DNA of 64,000 nt from Spirodela intermedia (taxonomy: Eukaryota > Streptophyta > Magnoliopsida > Alismatales > Araceae): NCBI GenBank assembly GCA_902729315.2, contig LR746264.1, forward strand, positions 7,843,878 to 7,907,877. Direction: 5' to 3'. The translations under genes and the position numbers were made by a program. The notes beneath the pieces were generated by a model. That model saw only the letters and a program-made list of their open reading frames with translations, was not told the origin of the DNA and made no database searches. Positions 11,946 through 25,326 of this stretch are shown piece by piece. Numbering within the stretch: position 1 is the stretch's first letter; each line of letters opens with the position of its first letter.

Positions 11946-12370
11946 ACGTTCGCGGTCATCGCTCTAGACGAAAACGGAAGTGCCCGCTCCTCGTCTCAGG
12001 CCCAAACTGTGGACGAAGAGTCTTGAGGCGAAGGGCAAACTAGATCAACCATCAGACCACCAACGGGTTACTTCGACATCGTTTCTAGTCAGACGTGGTC
12101 GATATTTCATCTGTGTCGATCGGAGATGACAGATCTCGGGACAAGGGTAGGTGGGGCTGCACCAGCTGGACTCGCTCCCTACCAAGTTAAGACGACGGCG
12201 GATAATTTTTATTAGACCCGGGGAGGCCAACATGGATCCGTCTTCTGTCATGTTCCACCATGGTCTCCGACCTAAAAAACCAGGCCCCTACGTCGCCGCC
12301 ACAGTGGCCTAGTGTAGAAGAACCAGGCGAGCGACGGCGGGTCGACCGACGACGATTCCACCGGCGGCCT
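11946..12370. other. Spacer, no feature recognised
   Basis: This is moderately GC-rich sequence between the minisatellite and the end of the minus-strand cysteine-rich gene. It may hold the 3' end of that gene if the C-terminus is spliced differently from the open frame. Confidence 0.4.
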
Positions 12371-13246
12371 TCAGCATTGATGCACCCGCCGACGAAGGAG
12401 ACAGCGCCAGGTGGTGGGCCAGTGAGAAAATCCGTGGTTTTGTGTGCATTGTCTGCAATCACTAGGCATGTCGAGAATAAAATGCCCGCTTCTTGGTTTC
12501 AATATTAATTCTCGTGACTTCATCACGTTCGTCACCGTGAGCCTGAAAGATAGATCAATACATGGGAGAGAGAGAGAGAGAAACCACGATATCGATGACG
12601 TGGTATCGATGGCGATGGGCCCGGCTTCCGTGATTCCATAATCGAAGAGTTTGGCGGGTCGAACACAGATTGGAAGTAGACTATTTCGGCAAAGATTGTC
12701 AAACATCATGCCGTTTTCGTATAGCAAATAATCACGTCGCGTGCTTATTCTAAATGGGGATCCAGGGAATGTCCTGCTGCGACAGTCAGCCGGTGCCGCT
12801 GGTCTTCCGGACAAGTCGCAGTTGCACTCCCTGGGATGTAAATTGCAAGTGGCGAAAGGATTGCCGGGAAGATTGCAGTCGAGGACGAAGCAGCAAGGTA
12901 GCGTCTTGCATTGGCCGCCGCCGCAGCATGTGCATTTGTCGCAGTGCTCGAAGGCGGCCAGCGACTGGCGGACGCCGGTGAGGGCCTCGATGGGACGGCG
13001 CTCCGTCGCCATTGCCGCCCTGTACACTACGCCGCCTGCTTCGGCGAGGCCCGGGCGTCCTCCTGCGGGAGCCACAGACAACGTGTTGATGAAAAGCATG
13101 CAGCGAATGTCTTACGAGACTCCTCGAACAAAACGACACCGAGAGAGCTGCTCACCGCTGATCACCGTGGAGAAGGCGACGAGGAAGACAAGAGACAGGT
13201 GAGCTACCACTTTAGAGACCTGGAGGGAGGAGGCGGGCTTCTCCAT
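12371..13246 (-). CDS. Secreted cysteine-rich DUF7866-like protein, C-terminus uncertain
   Basis: Exon 1 (13246-13156) encodes a signal peptide: short basic start, then a hydrophobic VVAHLSLVFLVAFSTVISG run. A GT-AG intron of 93 nt joins in phase to exon 2, starting at 13062. Exon 2 encodes YRAAMATERRPIEALTGVR and then the cysteine array CDKCTCC...CKTLPCC..DCNLPGNPFATC..HPRECNC. This array matches a small plant secreted family known to me as DUF7866, whose function is unknown. Family members normally end soon after the CNC motif. Here the frame stays open about 120 more residues to 12371, with sequence unlike the family and a GA tract near 12569-12583. Either a further intron was missed or the tail is extended. 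The N-terminal 140 residues are secure. Confidence 0.7.
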
Positions 13247-14793
13247 GGTTGAGGAAGAGCGTAAGACCGTGGGAAAAAACTCGAGCCATGGCAGCCTTTT
13301 AAAATCCTCTCGCCGCCCGCTCCCTCGCCTTTACACCTTTCCTTGTGGGCGATGGAGATAATTCTTTCCTCTGGCTCGTAATAGAAGGGAAGATCCGCAC
13401 AGAAACGGAACCTGTAGATTATGCGCAGAATTCCAAGAAGAAGAAAAAACTACTTTTATTTCTCGATTCTCTTGATTTGAATTCACTCATTCGTAGATTT
13501 TCAGTTGAGACGCCGCATCAATCGTGATGCCCATCGTCAGTTTATTACCATCCATATTAACTGTTCATGAGTCCTCGGCAGTGCTGCGAAAATCGCTCAG
13601 AAGCAGTCTTCATTCTCCACGGATTAACTTAATTTCCATTATTTTAGTGATAAATTATCTCGGGAAAAATAATTTCTCATGTGAAGAATAGAGCAATAAC
13701 TATTAATGCTGCGAAACTGCTGTGGATTCACAGGTAATCCGAATCGGCGTCGGTCAAAGGCCGTAGATTATTAAATGACCTGCTGTGAATGAAAGTTTTC
13801 AGTCAAAGTGATGTGTATAGTAAGCTGTCGATGAATCATAAGAAGACGGTCGTCAACGGCTAGCATTTAGCCCATTTTCCAACTAATTAACGGCAATGTA
13901 TTTCTCAAATTTTCATCCAACATCGGCGAAGTCAACTAATTTTCATTCCTAATCCGTCATCTCCTCGTCTTCCATCTATCCTTTGATCATCCGCTAGCTC
14001 ACAAGCGTATATGAAGGTGACAAAGGAGTTGTCAGGAACTTGAATCCACAACAATGAAAATCTGGTCTTGAATCCATAATGCACAAACTTTCATAATCAT
14101 TTAATCCACAAAGTTTGATTTAAATGATCAATTAGTCCACAAGGATCATATAACACATTTTAATCCACAAGGGTTGATTATTGAATTCGCAAAGACAAAA
14201 ATTAACTCGTTGAATCTAGATTCAATAAATAAATAAAAAACTGAAAAATATATGAAAATTAAAACTCATCGAGATGTCTATTGAGTTGCAATATCTAGCT
14301 TTTAAATAGGTTAAAATTAAAATTTATTTTTCATATAAAATAGGGAATGCTACAACTTAATATCAAGGTAATTACTAAACTAACGATTATGATGTGTTAA
14401 TTGTCAGTTTGAATTGGAGATTATTTGATTTTGGGACTTGTTTGGGTGTTATGATCTTTGTAGCCCACACTTCACTTTTCAGGACTTTTCTTGGTTGTGC
14501 CCAGACATCACTTGCTCTCTCTCTCTCTCTCTCTCGCGCGCGCTCTATTGGTCCACTTCTCTTTTCAAATGGTCACTAATGTGTAAGGGCTATTCAGTCA
14601 TTTCGCAGGAAATAGAACAAAGTGGCGGGAAGCCATACTGGCTCTCTCTCTCTCTCCATCGCCACCGCCGTTCGGTTCATCGCTAGAGGACATCGACGTG
14701 CCCAGGATGCTATAAGGTCATTTTCTTCCTTTGGGCGGTAGAAGGCACTCAGTCGAGCTTGGCCCGCGGGCGACGACGGAGAACTCCCAGAAC
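13247..14793. other. Divergent spacer between cysteine-rich gene and RecQ
   Basis: The two flanking genes diverge, so both promoters lie here. The central part (about 13,500-14,400) is AT-rich and includes a block of repeated AATCCACAA-like words. A (CT)n tract ending in a CGCGCGCG run lies at about 14515-14544, and a shorter CT tract at 14641-14656. No supported coding sequence was found. Confidence 0.5.
14041..14195 (+). repeat. Irregular AATCCACAA word cluster
   Basis: GAATCCACAA, GAATCCATAA, TAATCCACAAAG, TAGTCCACAAGG, TAATCCACAAGG and GAATTCGCAAAG recur at intervals of roughly 20-40 bases. The repeats are imperfect. They could be a decayed minisatellite or part of an old terminal repeat; no function is evident. 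Confidence 0.5.
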
Positions 14794-17700
14794 ATGGAAT
14801 CCGTTCTCAAGGTACCTACGATGGTGGTTTTGATGACTTTTCCTCGTGCTCGTTTCATTTCAATAGGCATTTATTGCTATTGTTTCGCGTATTCTAACCC
14901 CCAAGTCACGGCATCCGAACATTGCCGCTGTTTCTCGGTATAGACATTACCCTGAGGGCTATCGTTTTTTGCTACCGCTTATGTTGAGTGTGCTCGTGTG
15001 CAGAGATATTTTGGGCACTCGCAATTTCGGCCGTACCAGAGGGAGATCATCCAGAAGGTCCTGGACGGAAGGGATTGTCTTGTAGTCATGGCTACTGGAA
15101 GTGGAAAATCCCTCTGGTAAGCTGCATACTCGCAACTCTGTGGTTATTCTTTTTCCACAAGCATGCGTGGGCTTATCTGTATATCCAATCAGAGGTGTTT
15201 AGGGGTTGTTGGGGGTCAAATTGGATGAACATTGGCACTTTAAACATCTCTGTACACTATTCTTAACTAAAAGCTCTATTTTTTCCTTATGATAAATATT
15301 GATTTATTGTTCCTTAAATAGGAGTGTTTTTTCCTTTTTGGATGGAACATTAATTTAATGTGAGGAATGAACTTTATCCCTGTTGATTTGGTTCGTCACA
15401 GGCCACTATGAGTTCCTTTTGCTGTTTGATTTCTCTTTTATTTTCTTTTCTTCGTGTGCATGGGAAGAGTCCCTCTTGAAATTTTTCTCGCAAGCTGTTA
15501 CTGATATTATCCCACCATCTGATGAAATCAGGAACATCGTTAAAGAAGTTATAAAATTGATAGATATGGAGAGATAAATAAGAATGCATGTGTCATGCAA
15601 CAACACAATGGGATCATGTACCATAAACAATGAATGTACATCACAATTATCATTTTTTTCGTCTTTTCACTCTCCATCTTTGCTTGTTTTCTCCCATCTA
15701 TTTTTCATTTAAAGAATGAGAAGATGGAGATGTCCGGATTCCATTATACTGTAGTTCTATCAGTGTAACGTCAAGAGAGAGTGCACCAGGGATGTCTCCA
15801 CCAAAATTAATGTACTATAGCTATGGGGAAAACAAAAGAAAAGGAAATTTCTATTGGTTAAAAAGGAGGAAAATCAGTCAATAAAATTTGGTTGGCAAGA
15901 AGTGGGAAACTATGGGTCATTAATACTTTTTAATAATCTCGATAAAAAGATTAAGCAACTATGAACTCTATCTTGTGGCTCATGTATCACATGGTTTCTC
16001 AAAGAAGATAGACCCCTGAAAAATGTGCGGAGGCTTGAGCTATTAAAAGATCGTGGGTTTGAGAACTATTTAAATATCAGTAGCATGACATTATTCCGTG
16101 TCCACATTGAGATACAAAGAGATATATGAATGTACATGTATGCATATATAGTGTAATATATATTATATTTTTATATATTTTTATATATTTATATATTTAA
16201 ACGTGTATTACAAATGTGAGGAGGATTGATCTATTCCAATATGGTAGGTTCAAGAATTATTCGAATTTCATTGACTGACGTGAAATTTTTCTTTGGGCTC
16301 GCTGAGCTATGTGTAGATATCTGCATATATATATATATGTGTGTCCTTTTGTGCAGTATTTTAATCTAATTCTATATTTTTATTTTTATTGTTATCGTTA
16401 CTTACCTCCTTGTTCGGTTATCAAAGTTATCAGATACCTCCACTGATAAGAGAAAAGACTGCAGTTGTGATAAGCCCCCTTATTGCTTTGATGCAAGATC
16501 AGGTATGTTCATTAATGCTAGGATTTTTATTATAGTGGATTTTTTTTCAATTAAGCTATTTCATCAACAGGTTATGAGCCTAAAACAGCGAGGCATTAAA
16601 GCAGAATATCTTGGAAGCACTCAAACTGATCAGACTGTCTACTTTATAGCTGAGAGTGGTAAACTTGATCTTGTGTACATGACTCCTGAGAAGGCTTGCT
16701 CACTTTGTGAGAGGTAATGTTTGTGTACTAAGACAAATCGGTTTTCTGGTTACACACAATGAAAACTTATTCATTGGTTTTGATGCAGGATTATTTCTTT
16801 TGAATTTAGTTTTTTTACACAGCAGCAGTTGTCTTGTCACAAATGAAGATTTTTTGCTGACGGAAAGAAATGTCGTTGACCATTGGTGTTCCTTTTTAAC
16901 TGAAAACAATAAAGGGCTTTTACTTGATGATTAACTTGATAAAAATCATTCCTAACGATCCTGTGGTTTTTCTGTTCTGAATAATGTAAGTGATACCAAG
17001 GTTTTTTGGGCGACTAATTGGACCTAGGCAATGAACCACTGCCTTACTGCTTAACAAGCTGATGCGCAAGTGAAGTATTTATTTCAAATAATCATAATTG
17101 TAATATAATTATTTAAATAAATTAATAATAATTATATATGCGTGTATAGATAACTAGAAACTACATAAATGTTTTTATTACTTAAAATAGTATTCCATTA
17201 TTTTATTGATATTTGAAACTTATATTATAACTTAAAGTGGGTGCTTTTAGTTACATATATATATATATATATATATAATTTTATATTCGTTAGATGTTTG
17301 TAAGTGCTAGCCCTTACGAGTGGTGCATATTCGTGTGACCAACTAGCAAACCATTTGGTGAGAAATTAATGTGCGTGTGAATGCAAATTCGTTTTTGTGA
17401 ACTCCCTTAGTGGCCTAGAACCTTAGCTGTTCAGATCTCATCAAACTATGCGTGAAACTATCATTATATCTCACTTAAAAACGCTTTTATTTTGTAGCTT
17501 CTGGACAAAGTTGCTGGATTCCGGTATTTCTTTGCTGGCTGTAGATGAGGCACATTGTATATCAGAATGGGGCCATGATTTCAGGTTTCATTTCGATTAT
17601 TTACTCATATGCTGTAATGTAGATGTTTCTCATTCTCTTGACAGAACTCCTTCCAGTTCTTGGGAACTACTTGGTCATTTCTCCTTTTTTTCTAAAATAA

Positions 17701-20700
17701 TGACATGCTGTGCAGAAAAGACTACAAAAGATTACACCAGTTACGCAGATTCCTCTCATATGTACCATTTGTTGGCTTGACTGCAACAGCTACTGAGAAG
17801 TAGGTATTGTTGTCTGATGCTATTCGTTACTGGCGGTTATTTTGTGATCTTATATATTATTTTGAACACAAGTCGGATGAATCAATGCTCTAATATTATC
17901 TTTGCATTTTATCCAATATCGTCTTCTACTGCTTTATTTTGGATGATGTATGTCTGGTTGTTGTACTCCTGCTCTCCCAAAGCATCATGATATCTATTGA
18001 TTATGTTAATGGACTTCTACATCACGTTTATTAAAAAAGGTAAATGATTTTGAGCAGTATTTCTTGTTATTCCTAGGCCGTAATCTTTTTGGAAAAATCA
18101 GAAAGTCTTGAGAATTCTCGATCATTTATTCAAATAGTGATATGAGCACCAGTTATTGTCTTTGTTAAGGAACGAGCTGTTGTTTTTGAAATTATCAACT
18201 GTTTCCCATCCATTGTGCCCTCCATCTGCAGGACTCCCTTAAAGGATTCACGTGAAAATTGTTTGTTTGAGGCCTATGTGTGAATGCAATATCGTTGCTT
18301 TGATTTTTTTTTGTTCGGCAGGTAAGCCTTGGCTTTTCTGTATCATCCCTCGATGTTGGAGATGATGGGCCTCTTAGGTGACTTTTTGGTTGGATGGTTT
18401 GCTATTTTTTTTATAATTCTGGGTGTGCAAGGTGGCTGAATTGGTCGATGAGATCTGCATGACTTGAAGGGTCTATGTATTGAAAAGGCTAACATAATTA
18501 AAATGGTTGGAAATAGGCTGCTTTGGTGATGCTATCTGTCTGTCAATTGTAATGGGAACTGTAGACCGGGCCCTACATATTTCCAATTCCCTTCATTAAA
18601 ACAACACCCACATGGTAAATGGAGGCAGGGTGGGAGTGCATCTTAAGAAAGATGAGAAGATTAGATAATTTGAGGAAAATCCTGAAGTTAAAATCGTCGA
18701 AACATCCAAAATTTACTGTTCTTCACACAGAATCAAGAATCGGGGGATCCTAGAAAATTTATTTATACAGTTGGATGAATGCGATTCAGTTTCTTACTTG
18801 TGATTACCCACAATTATTTTATTTTGACTTTGTGTTGAAAGAGTTACATTCCTCGTTTGTGTTGAAAACTAGTACAGTATGAGTCTCAATACCTAATGTG
18901 TATTATCAATGTAATAGCATGTTAAAATATATGTACTCTTATTGGTGGCATCCTTTTTGTGGGTATTGAACATATTTTCATGTTTAATTTTCGTGCACGG
19001 AATACCTTTGGTCCACAGACTTCGGTAGCAAATGACAATGGGAATGCATCATTGTATCCGAATCATTAAAGTTTCTTTTGTTATACTTCAGAAGTTTGCT
19101 CGCATCATTGACCGCACCTATCTATGCTCAGATAAATCTGAATACCTGTTGGGCAGTGAGAGAACGATGTCATTTCATCAGAAAAATCTTGCCATAGGTC
19201 TATGTTATTACTCTCTCTTTATTATATGAAGCCATTTATCCCTTCTTATTGCCTTTATAAACTTCCTTTCTAGCTCAAGCGAGCATAATTTGAACACAAT
19301 TAAAATAAATCTTGTTTCAGGGTTCGGGAAGACATTATCAACTTTTCAATGATGAAGGAACCTTATATTGCTATCTTTTCATTTAATCGTGTATATATTT
19401 TTTATGATGTATAGTCTTACAGTCGTGAACAGTTTTTTAACCAAAATCTTGTGTCAGGGTTCGGGAAGATATTGTCAACTCTTTGAAGATGAGGGAACCT
19501 TATATTGCTATTGGTTCATTCAATCGTGGAAACATTTTTTACGGTGTAAAGTCGTACAATCGCACTGTGTCATTTGTGGATGAGCTAATTGGAGAGATTT
19601 CAAACCATTTGGCTGGCGGTGGTTCAACTATCATATACTGTACGACTATAAAAGACACTGAGCATGTACGACATTAATTTTCGACCTGTTTGCGGTTTAA
19701 TAATTATTGTTCGATGTACGGATGTTGTACTGAGAGGCTCATAACTTTTGTATAAATATATCATCTATTCCTTCTTCAGCTATCCATGGGCTTTAAAATG
19801 ATGTAACTGAAGACAATATGTAAACAGGAAACCCCTGAAATTCATCTCATAGTTTATCTGGCTGATTAACTTTTTGACCTTGATGTCTTGAGTTTAAATA
19901 TGAGTTGCCCACCAAAATGGAGGATAAAAAGGAAACTCTACTATCAAAGACGTAATCGATAGTCAGCAGCACATTTTGTTTCTTTAATGTCTCTTTAACC
20001 ATTCCAGAAAATTTTCATGCTGTTTTCCCAACAATCTAGAATAAGCCTTAGAGTTGGATGCCAGCACCTGAAAGAATAGATTTCCTGCTGCTATTCGGCC
20101 TGCCTCCCATTTTCTGCACAAGTTCTGCCCCATGTCATTTTATCTGCAGGGAATCTCTAACTGCGAGAGACTCCAATTCTGAGGCACGGCTAATTGGCTG
20201 GTAAAGTAACTTATGGGAGAAAATGGAGAAATCAAAATTGGAGACTGTCATCAATAATTTTTTTCAAACGTCAAATGTAGATAAAATAAGTAAACTTGAA
20301 ATTATAAGATTTTATTGAAACAGTGATAGTGGGTGACCAGCACCACACCGGACAAAATGGCGTGAAACAAGAACAATGATAACTTTCTTGGAAGCCCACT
20401 ATAAATTCAATGAAACGAAATTCAAAAATTCCAGTGTTTGGCAGGTTAACTCCTTTCCATAATACATGCAATCGTGTAGCATATAAAAGCTCTGTACTGA
20501 CTTGTCAGTGATCTTTCACCAAATCCTGGCTATCTGTGTTTGGGGTCATGTAATTCTGTTATTCCTCTTTGGTATACATCTGACTTGTATTGAACATTTT
20601 TATTCTTGTCCTCACTGCCACGATCAGGACAAAGGCTCATATTTTACTTATACCATGTATCAATCCACTGCAATGGCTGGAGATGATATTTCTACTTGAA

Positions 20701-23700
20701 CTTCCATGCCAAAAACTCCTTAGGGGGAACCTATTAAATGCTTGGTACGCTAAAATTTTTGTATGTCCTCAAAAAATTGCTCGTATATTGCTTACATGTA
20801 TTCATGCTTTGACGCACTTTGCCATTTCAAATTTAAATTTGCTTTCTGAGGCAGGAAAGGGTGTCTGTAAATAAGGTTTACATCTCTCCACTTGGGACGC
20901 TCTACTATGCTCAATACAAAACAGCTGTATATTTTTGTGTTCTGCATCGTGGGTGTGTTTTTTACAGCCCATTTCTGTCTGTACTAGAAGGTTTATGTGA
21001 CTTTTTGTGGCGTCTTTGCAGGTCTTTGAGGCACTGAGAAATGCTAAAATAAAGGCTGGGATGTATCATGGTCAGATGGGCAACAAGGCTCGTGAGGAGT
21101 CTCATAGGTTTTTTTTCTCCATAATACGAAATATTTGATTATATCACTAGAACTTCGATGCATTAAATGCCATAAAAGACAACTTCATGCTTGTGATTTT
21201 GTAGATTATTCATCAGAGATGAACTCCAAGTCATGGTTTCAACTGTTGCTTTTGGTATGGGTGTGGATAAACCTAATGTAAGGTGTGTTATACACTATGG
21301 GTGCCCGAAAAGTCTTGAATCCTATTATCAAGAAAGCGGTCGATGTGGCAGAGATGGCTTGCCGTCAATCTGTCAGCTTTACTATTCAAGGAGTGATTTC
21401 GCGAAAGCTGATTTCTACTGTGGTGAATCTATCTCTGTATGTAGCCACCCATTCTGTAGCTTTTCAATCTGAAGGTCCTTAAACTTCAAATTTCCTTTCT
21501 GTGTTTTGTACATCACAATCTTCTTAACATGTTTGATCTTCTTTCAACTTAGTTTCTTACTTTGTGAATGCTTATCTTGTTGCATTGATTTAATTTTTAA
21601 AACAAGCTTTTATTTGTACTCGAGCATGATCATCACCATGTAACAGGAAGATCAAAGAAAAGCTATCACTGAGTCTTTGATGGTGGCTGAAAAGTACTGC
21701 TTGCTGTCAACTTGCCGTAGAAAGTTTTTGTTACAGTACTTTGGGGAGAGGGCACAATTTACTTCATGTGGTAAATTTTAGTCTAAGCTTGATTTGCTTT
21801 GCTTCGTCTGATGATTCTTTTGGCTAAATTTTCTTTTTCATTAGCTAATGTGGTAAACTTGTGTTGAGAAAAAAATCATATTTCTATTCTTCTTTTCATT
21901 GCTAATATACTATTTTTAAGTTGAATTTTTGACTTATCAGACAAATTTCACTCATATACACTGGTATTGTACATTTTCTCCCTCTTTATGACCAAAAATA
22001 GATAGAATTTCTGAATACGTTTAAATTTGAGATTGACTGTTATACTTGATTGGTATTCTCAACAATGTTACCAGGTATTCCTTGTACCTTTTCTTGGTTG
22101 AAATCTCTTTACAAAACCGAATCAAATAGATGGAAATTGAATAGTGATTTCTTTGAAAATATCCTCGGGCCGGAAGACAGTAGTTGTCAGGTAGACGATA
22201 AATCCATGGAGATACAGGGTTCCCAGTGAGCAGTCTAAAATGAAAGTTATGGTATTTTTAATGAAATCTCTTATAGCTTCAGTATTGAAATCAGATTATG
22301 GCTATTGACTTCTTTTTTTGTTTCTATAGTCATTCAAGGAAAAATTAAAACCGTGTTATGTCTTGTTTCAGTATTATGTACATGGACATTTCATCATGTG
22401 GTTAATTTTCCTTAATGTTGGTATTTGATTGTATGCTTATATTCTTCGTACATTTGAATAGGTAGTGAAAAGGATCTTGATTAATTAATTCTGTGTTTTG
22501 AGATTTTACTGAAGTCTAGGCACCGACAAATATCACGAGAATCTCATTATAAGATGCTATCATGTAACCAGGACTTTGTCTCTGGGCGGTGGATTTATAT
22601 CGTGTTGTCAATATTTATTTATTTTTTTGTTTAGGCAAACAACCGAAACTTGATTTTAAGCTTTGAATTAAAAAAGCTTAAAATCAAGTTTCGGTTGTTA
22701 AGAAGTGCAAATCACGATTTGCACTTCTTATGAGGATAAGAAGTGCAAATCGTGAGCTTGGTAATTATTTGTTCTGTAAGTACCATCCTCGTTTTGATGC
22801 AGTCAATTTCCCGTTCTACAAACTCGTACTCACAATTTGCTGGTTTTGCCTTTCATGCTCCTAATCCGTTCTTGCGAGAGAACAACCAAACGGTTGTTAA
22901 GGAGATTCGTTTATAAACATGTTCAGGATGGCGTTTTAAGTAGGGAACGAGAGGTAATATGTACAGGTTTGGGAAGGTATTAGTTAGTTAAGTAAAATGT
23001 AGTCTCCTGGAAAAATGGACAAAAGGACCGACAAAAGTCATTGGACAATAAAAGAACACCCTTAAACCATTTTTTATATAGGTCGGTTGAAGGCTGTGTA
23101 GCTTTTGACTTCAAGTTCTGTTGCTAGCTGAGTTTTTGGATGTTTGTACTTGGTCAAAGCATTCTGCAATACTTGTGGAGCCCCAAACTGAGAGAAATAT
23201 TTTGTTTTATGAATAATGTAATATTTTGCACATTTTCCGTAGTGTGTATCTTCAATTAGGCCCTTTATCTATGTCGCAGTCATAAAGAGTTTTTTTACAG
23301 TAGTCTCTAAATTATTAAAGGGCATAAAATAGCAGTCCCTTGACCAGAAGGTACTAGTTAATGCCACTGAATCTTCCGTTGCTCCAAAAATGTCACCCAA
23401 GAATTACTTCTTGATGAGTATAACGTATCACTTTGCTTCATGTTTTTCCTTCCCATTCCAGTTGCTGTGAATTGATCAAGTAATGAACAGCTTTTCTACT
23501 CTAGTCAGGTTTTTTTGAGTAATTTCTACTCTCTTGAGAGCGCCTATATCCAACTTTCAGGTAATTGTGATATTTGTCTCGGCTCTAAAAGGGAGCGGGA
23601 CCTTTCAAGGGAATCCTTCTTATTACTAAGCTGCATCCATTCTTCGGGAGGCCGCTGGGGCCTGAATATGCCCGTAGACATTCTTCGTGGATCGAGGGTA

Positions 23701-25289
23701 ATCTTTTTTCTATGAAAAGTTATGTTTCCTTTTTGAGCTTTTTTCTACTGTGCATGGTGATTTATTCTCACTAACATGTAAATCAGAATTTCAAAGCTGT
23801 TTCTTTTTCGTTTGTAATGCCTATTTTTGTGAAAGGTTAAAAAGTTTTACTCTAAATGGTGTTTTTATCATAGTAGCAATATTCTGTGTTTTTTAGAAAG
23901 TGGCTATATTCTTATTACTCTGTCATAGATCAGTTCAGGGTTGATGAATTGGATTCGAAAACCTTAAAGTCGGTTAGGCCCCTAGAGGTTTAATGGATTC
24001 TATTTAGACATCTTACTTTCATATCTTAGATATTATACTGAGTTTAAAGATCCCTATTCCCCTGTCATTTTCGTAGTATTGTTACTTTCACTTGAAGTCA
24101 TGGAAGAAAAGAAAAGGAATTTTGGGGAAAACAGATGAATCAATAGAATGAGGGTGAACTTTGTCCTGCCATGACAGTCGCTATCTCTGCTTGTACCCTC
24201 CAGTTGCTGTCGTTGATGCAGCTCTTGCTTGTCGTTGTTGTCTGTGGTCACTGTCGGTACGTTGTTTTATTTTTCTTATCTTCTTCTACCTTGGTCCCCT
24301 GTCGCTGCCTCTGTCATTTACCCTCTTTTTCACCCCACGTCCATTATGAAACTATACGGGCCTGATGCCTGCAACGAACACAAAAATGAAGATCAGGTGA
24401 GAGATCTTAATAAAGGATTGAGATAACGGCGGTTGGTTAAAATCTTACTGTGTAATCAAGTTCACGTCAAAAGTACTTATACTTTGTCTTTAATAAAACC
24501 CTTGTAAACGACCTTAAAGTTACGAGGGTAGATTTTTTTGTTACTTTTAAGTTCTTTTACCAAGCTGACTGAAGTTGAATCATAGTGACTCGTGTGAGTT
24601 TGTGCGAGTTCATATGCAAGTAAGGCTATTGGTACCAAGTCTTCCCAATTTGCATTTGGGTCATGAAGCGGTGACCTTCCCGTGGAACAGCGGGCTAGGC
24701 TGATCCTCATGTTATTGGTCAGTTTATTTGAAACATTAAAATCCTAATTTATATTAGAGGAAAGACCCCAAAACATAATATGGCCTAAATGAAATGGCTT
24801 CTTTAAGTTGACTGAATCGATATCCACATGCATCCTATTCTGCGAATGAGGGATTAGGATCATTCCTTCTGCCAGTCATCTGTCCTAGGGGAATTAGATT
24901 TAACACGAATGTTCTATCACTGCCGATGATTAAACTGGTTGGTATTCCCCTTAATAGGACAGAATTAAAAGTGGGTATGCTGAGTCTTATTTTACTTGTT
25001 GATGAAGAGAGCACATTGTTGTATATTTATTTTGCCTTATTGTTGCATGTGGATCTTCTTTAGCTATCTCTGAGGCTGACTCATATTTTTCCTTTAATAC
25101 TAAGTCGAAGAAGGTCGTTGATAACAAGTTTGATAAGCTCCCACAGTATGGCCTGGGAAAAGACTATTCTCCAACTTGGTGGAAAGCACTTGGTGGTGTC
25201 CTGCTGACACATGGTATTGTGACGGAATCTTTGGCGAGTTCATTGGAATAGATCGTGGTCCATTTTCTTGGATGACGCTGGAGAATTAG

Positions 25290-25326
<37 letters not shown>

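Noticed and set aside
12741-13252. Plus-strand frames of 75-153 codons
   Set aside because: They are antisense shadows of the cysteine-rich secreted protein gene.
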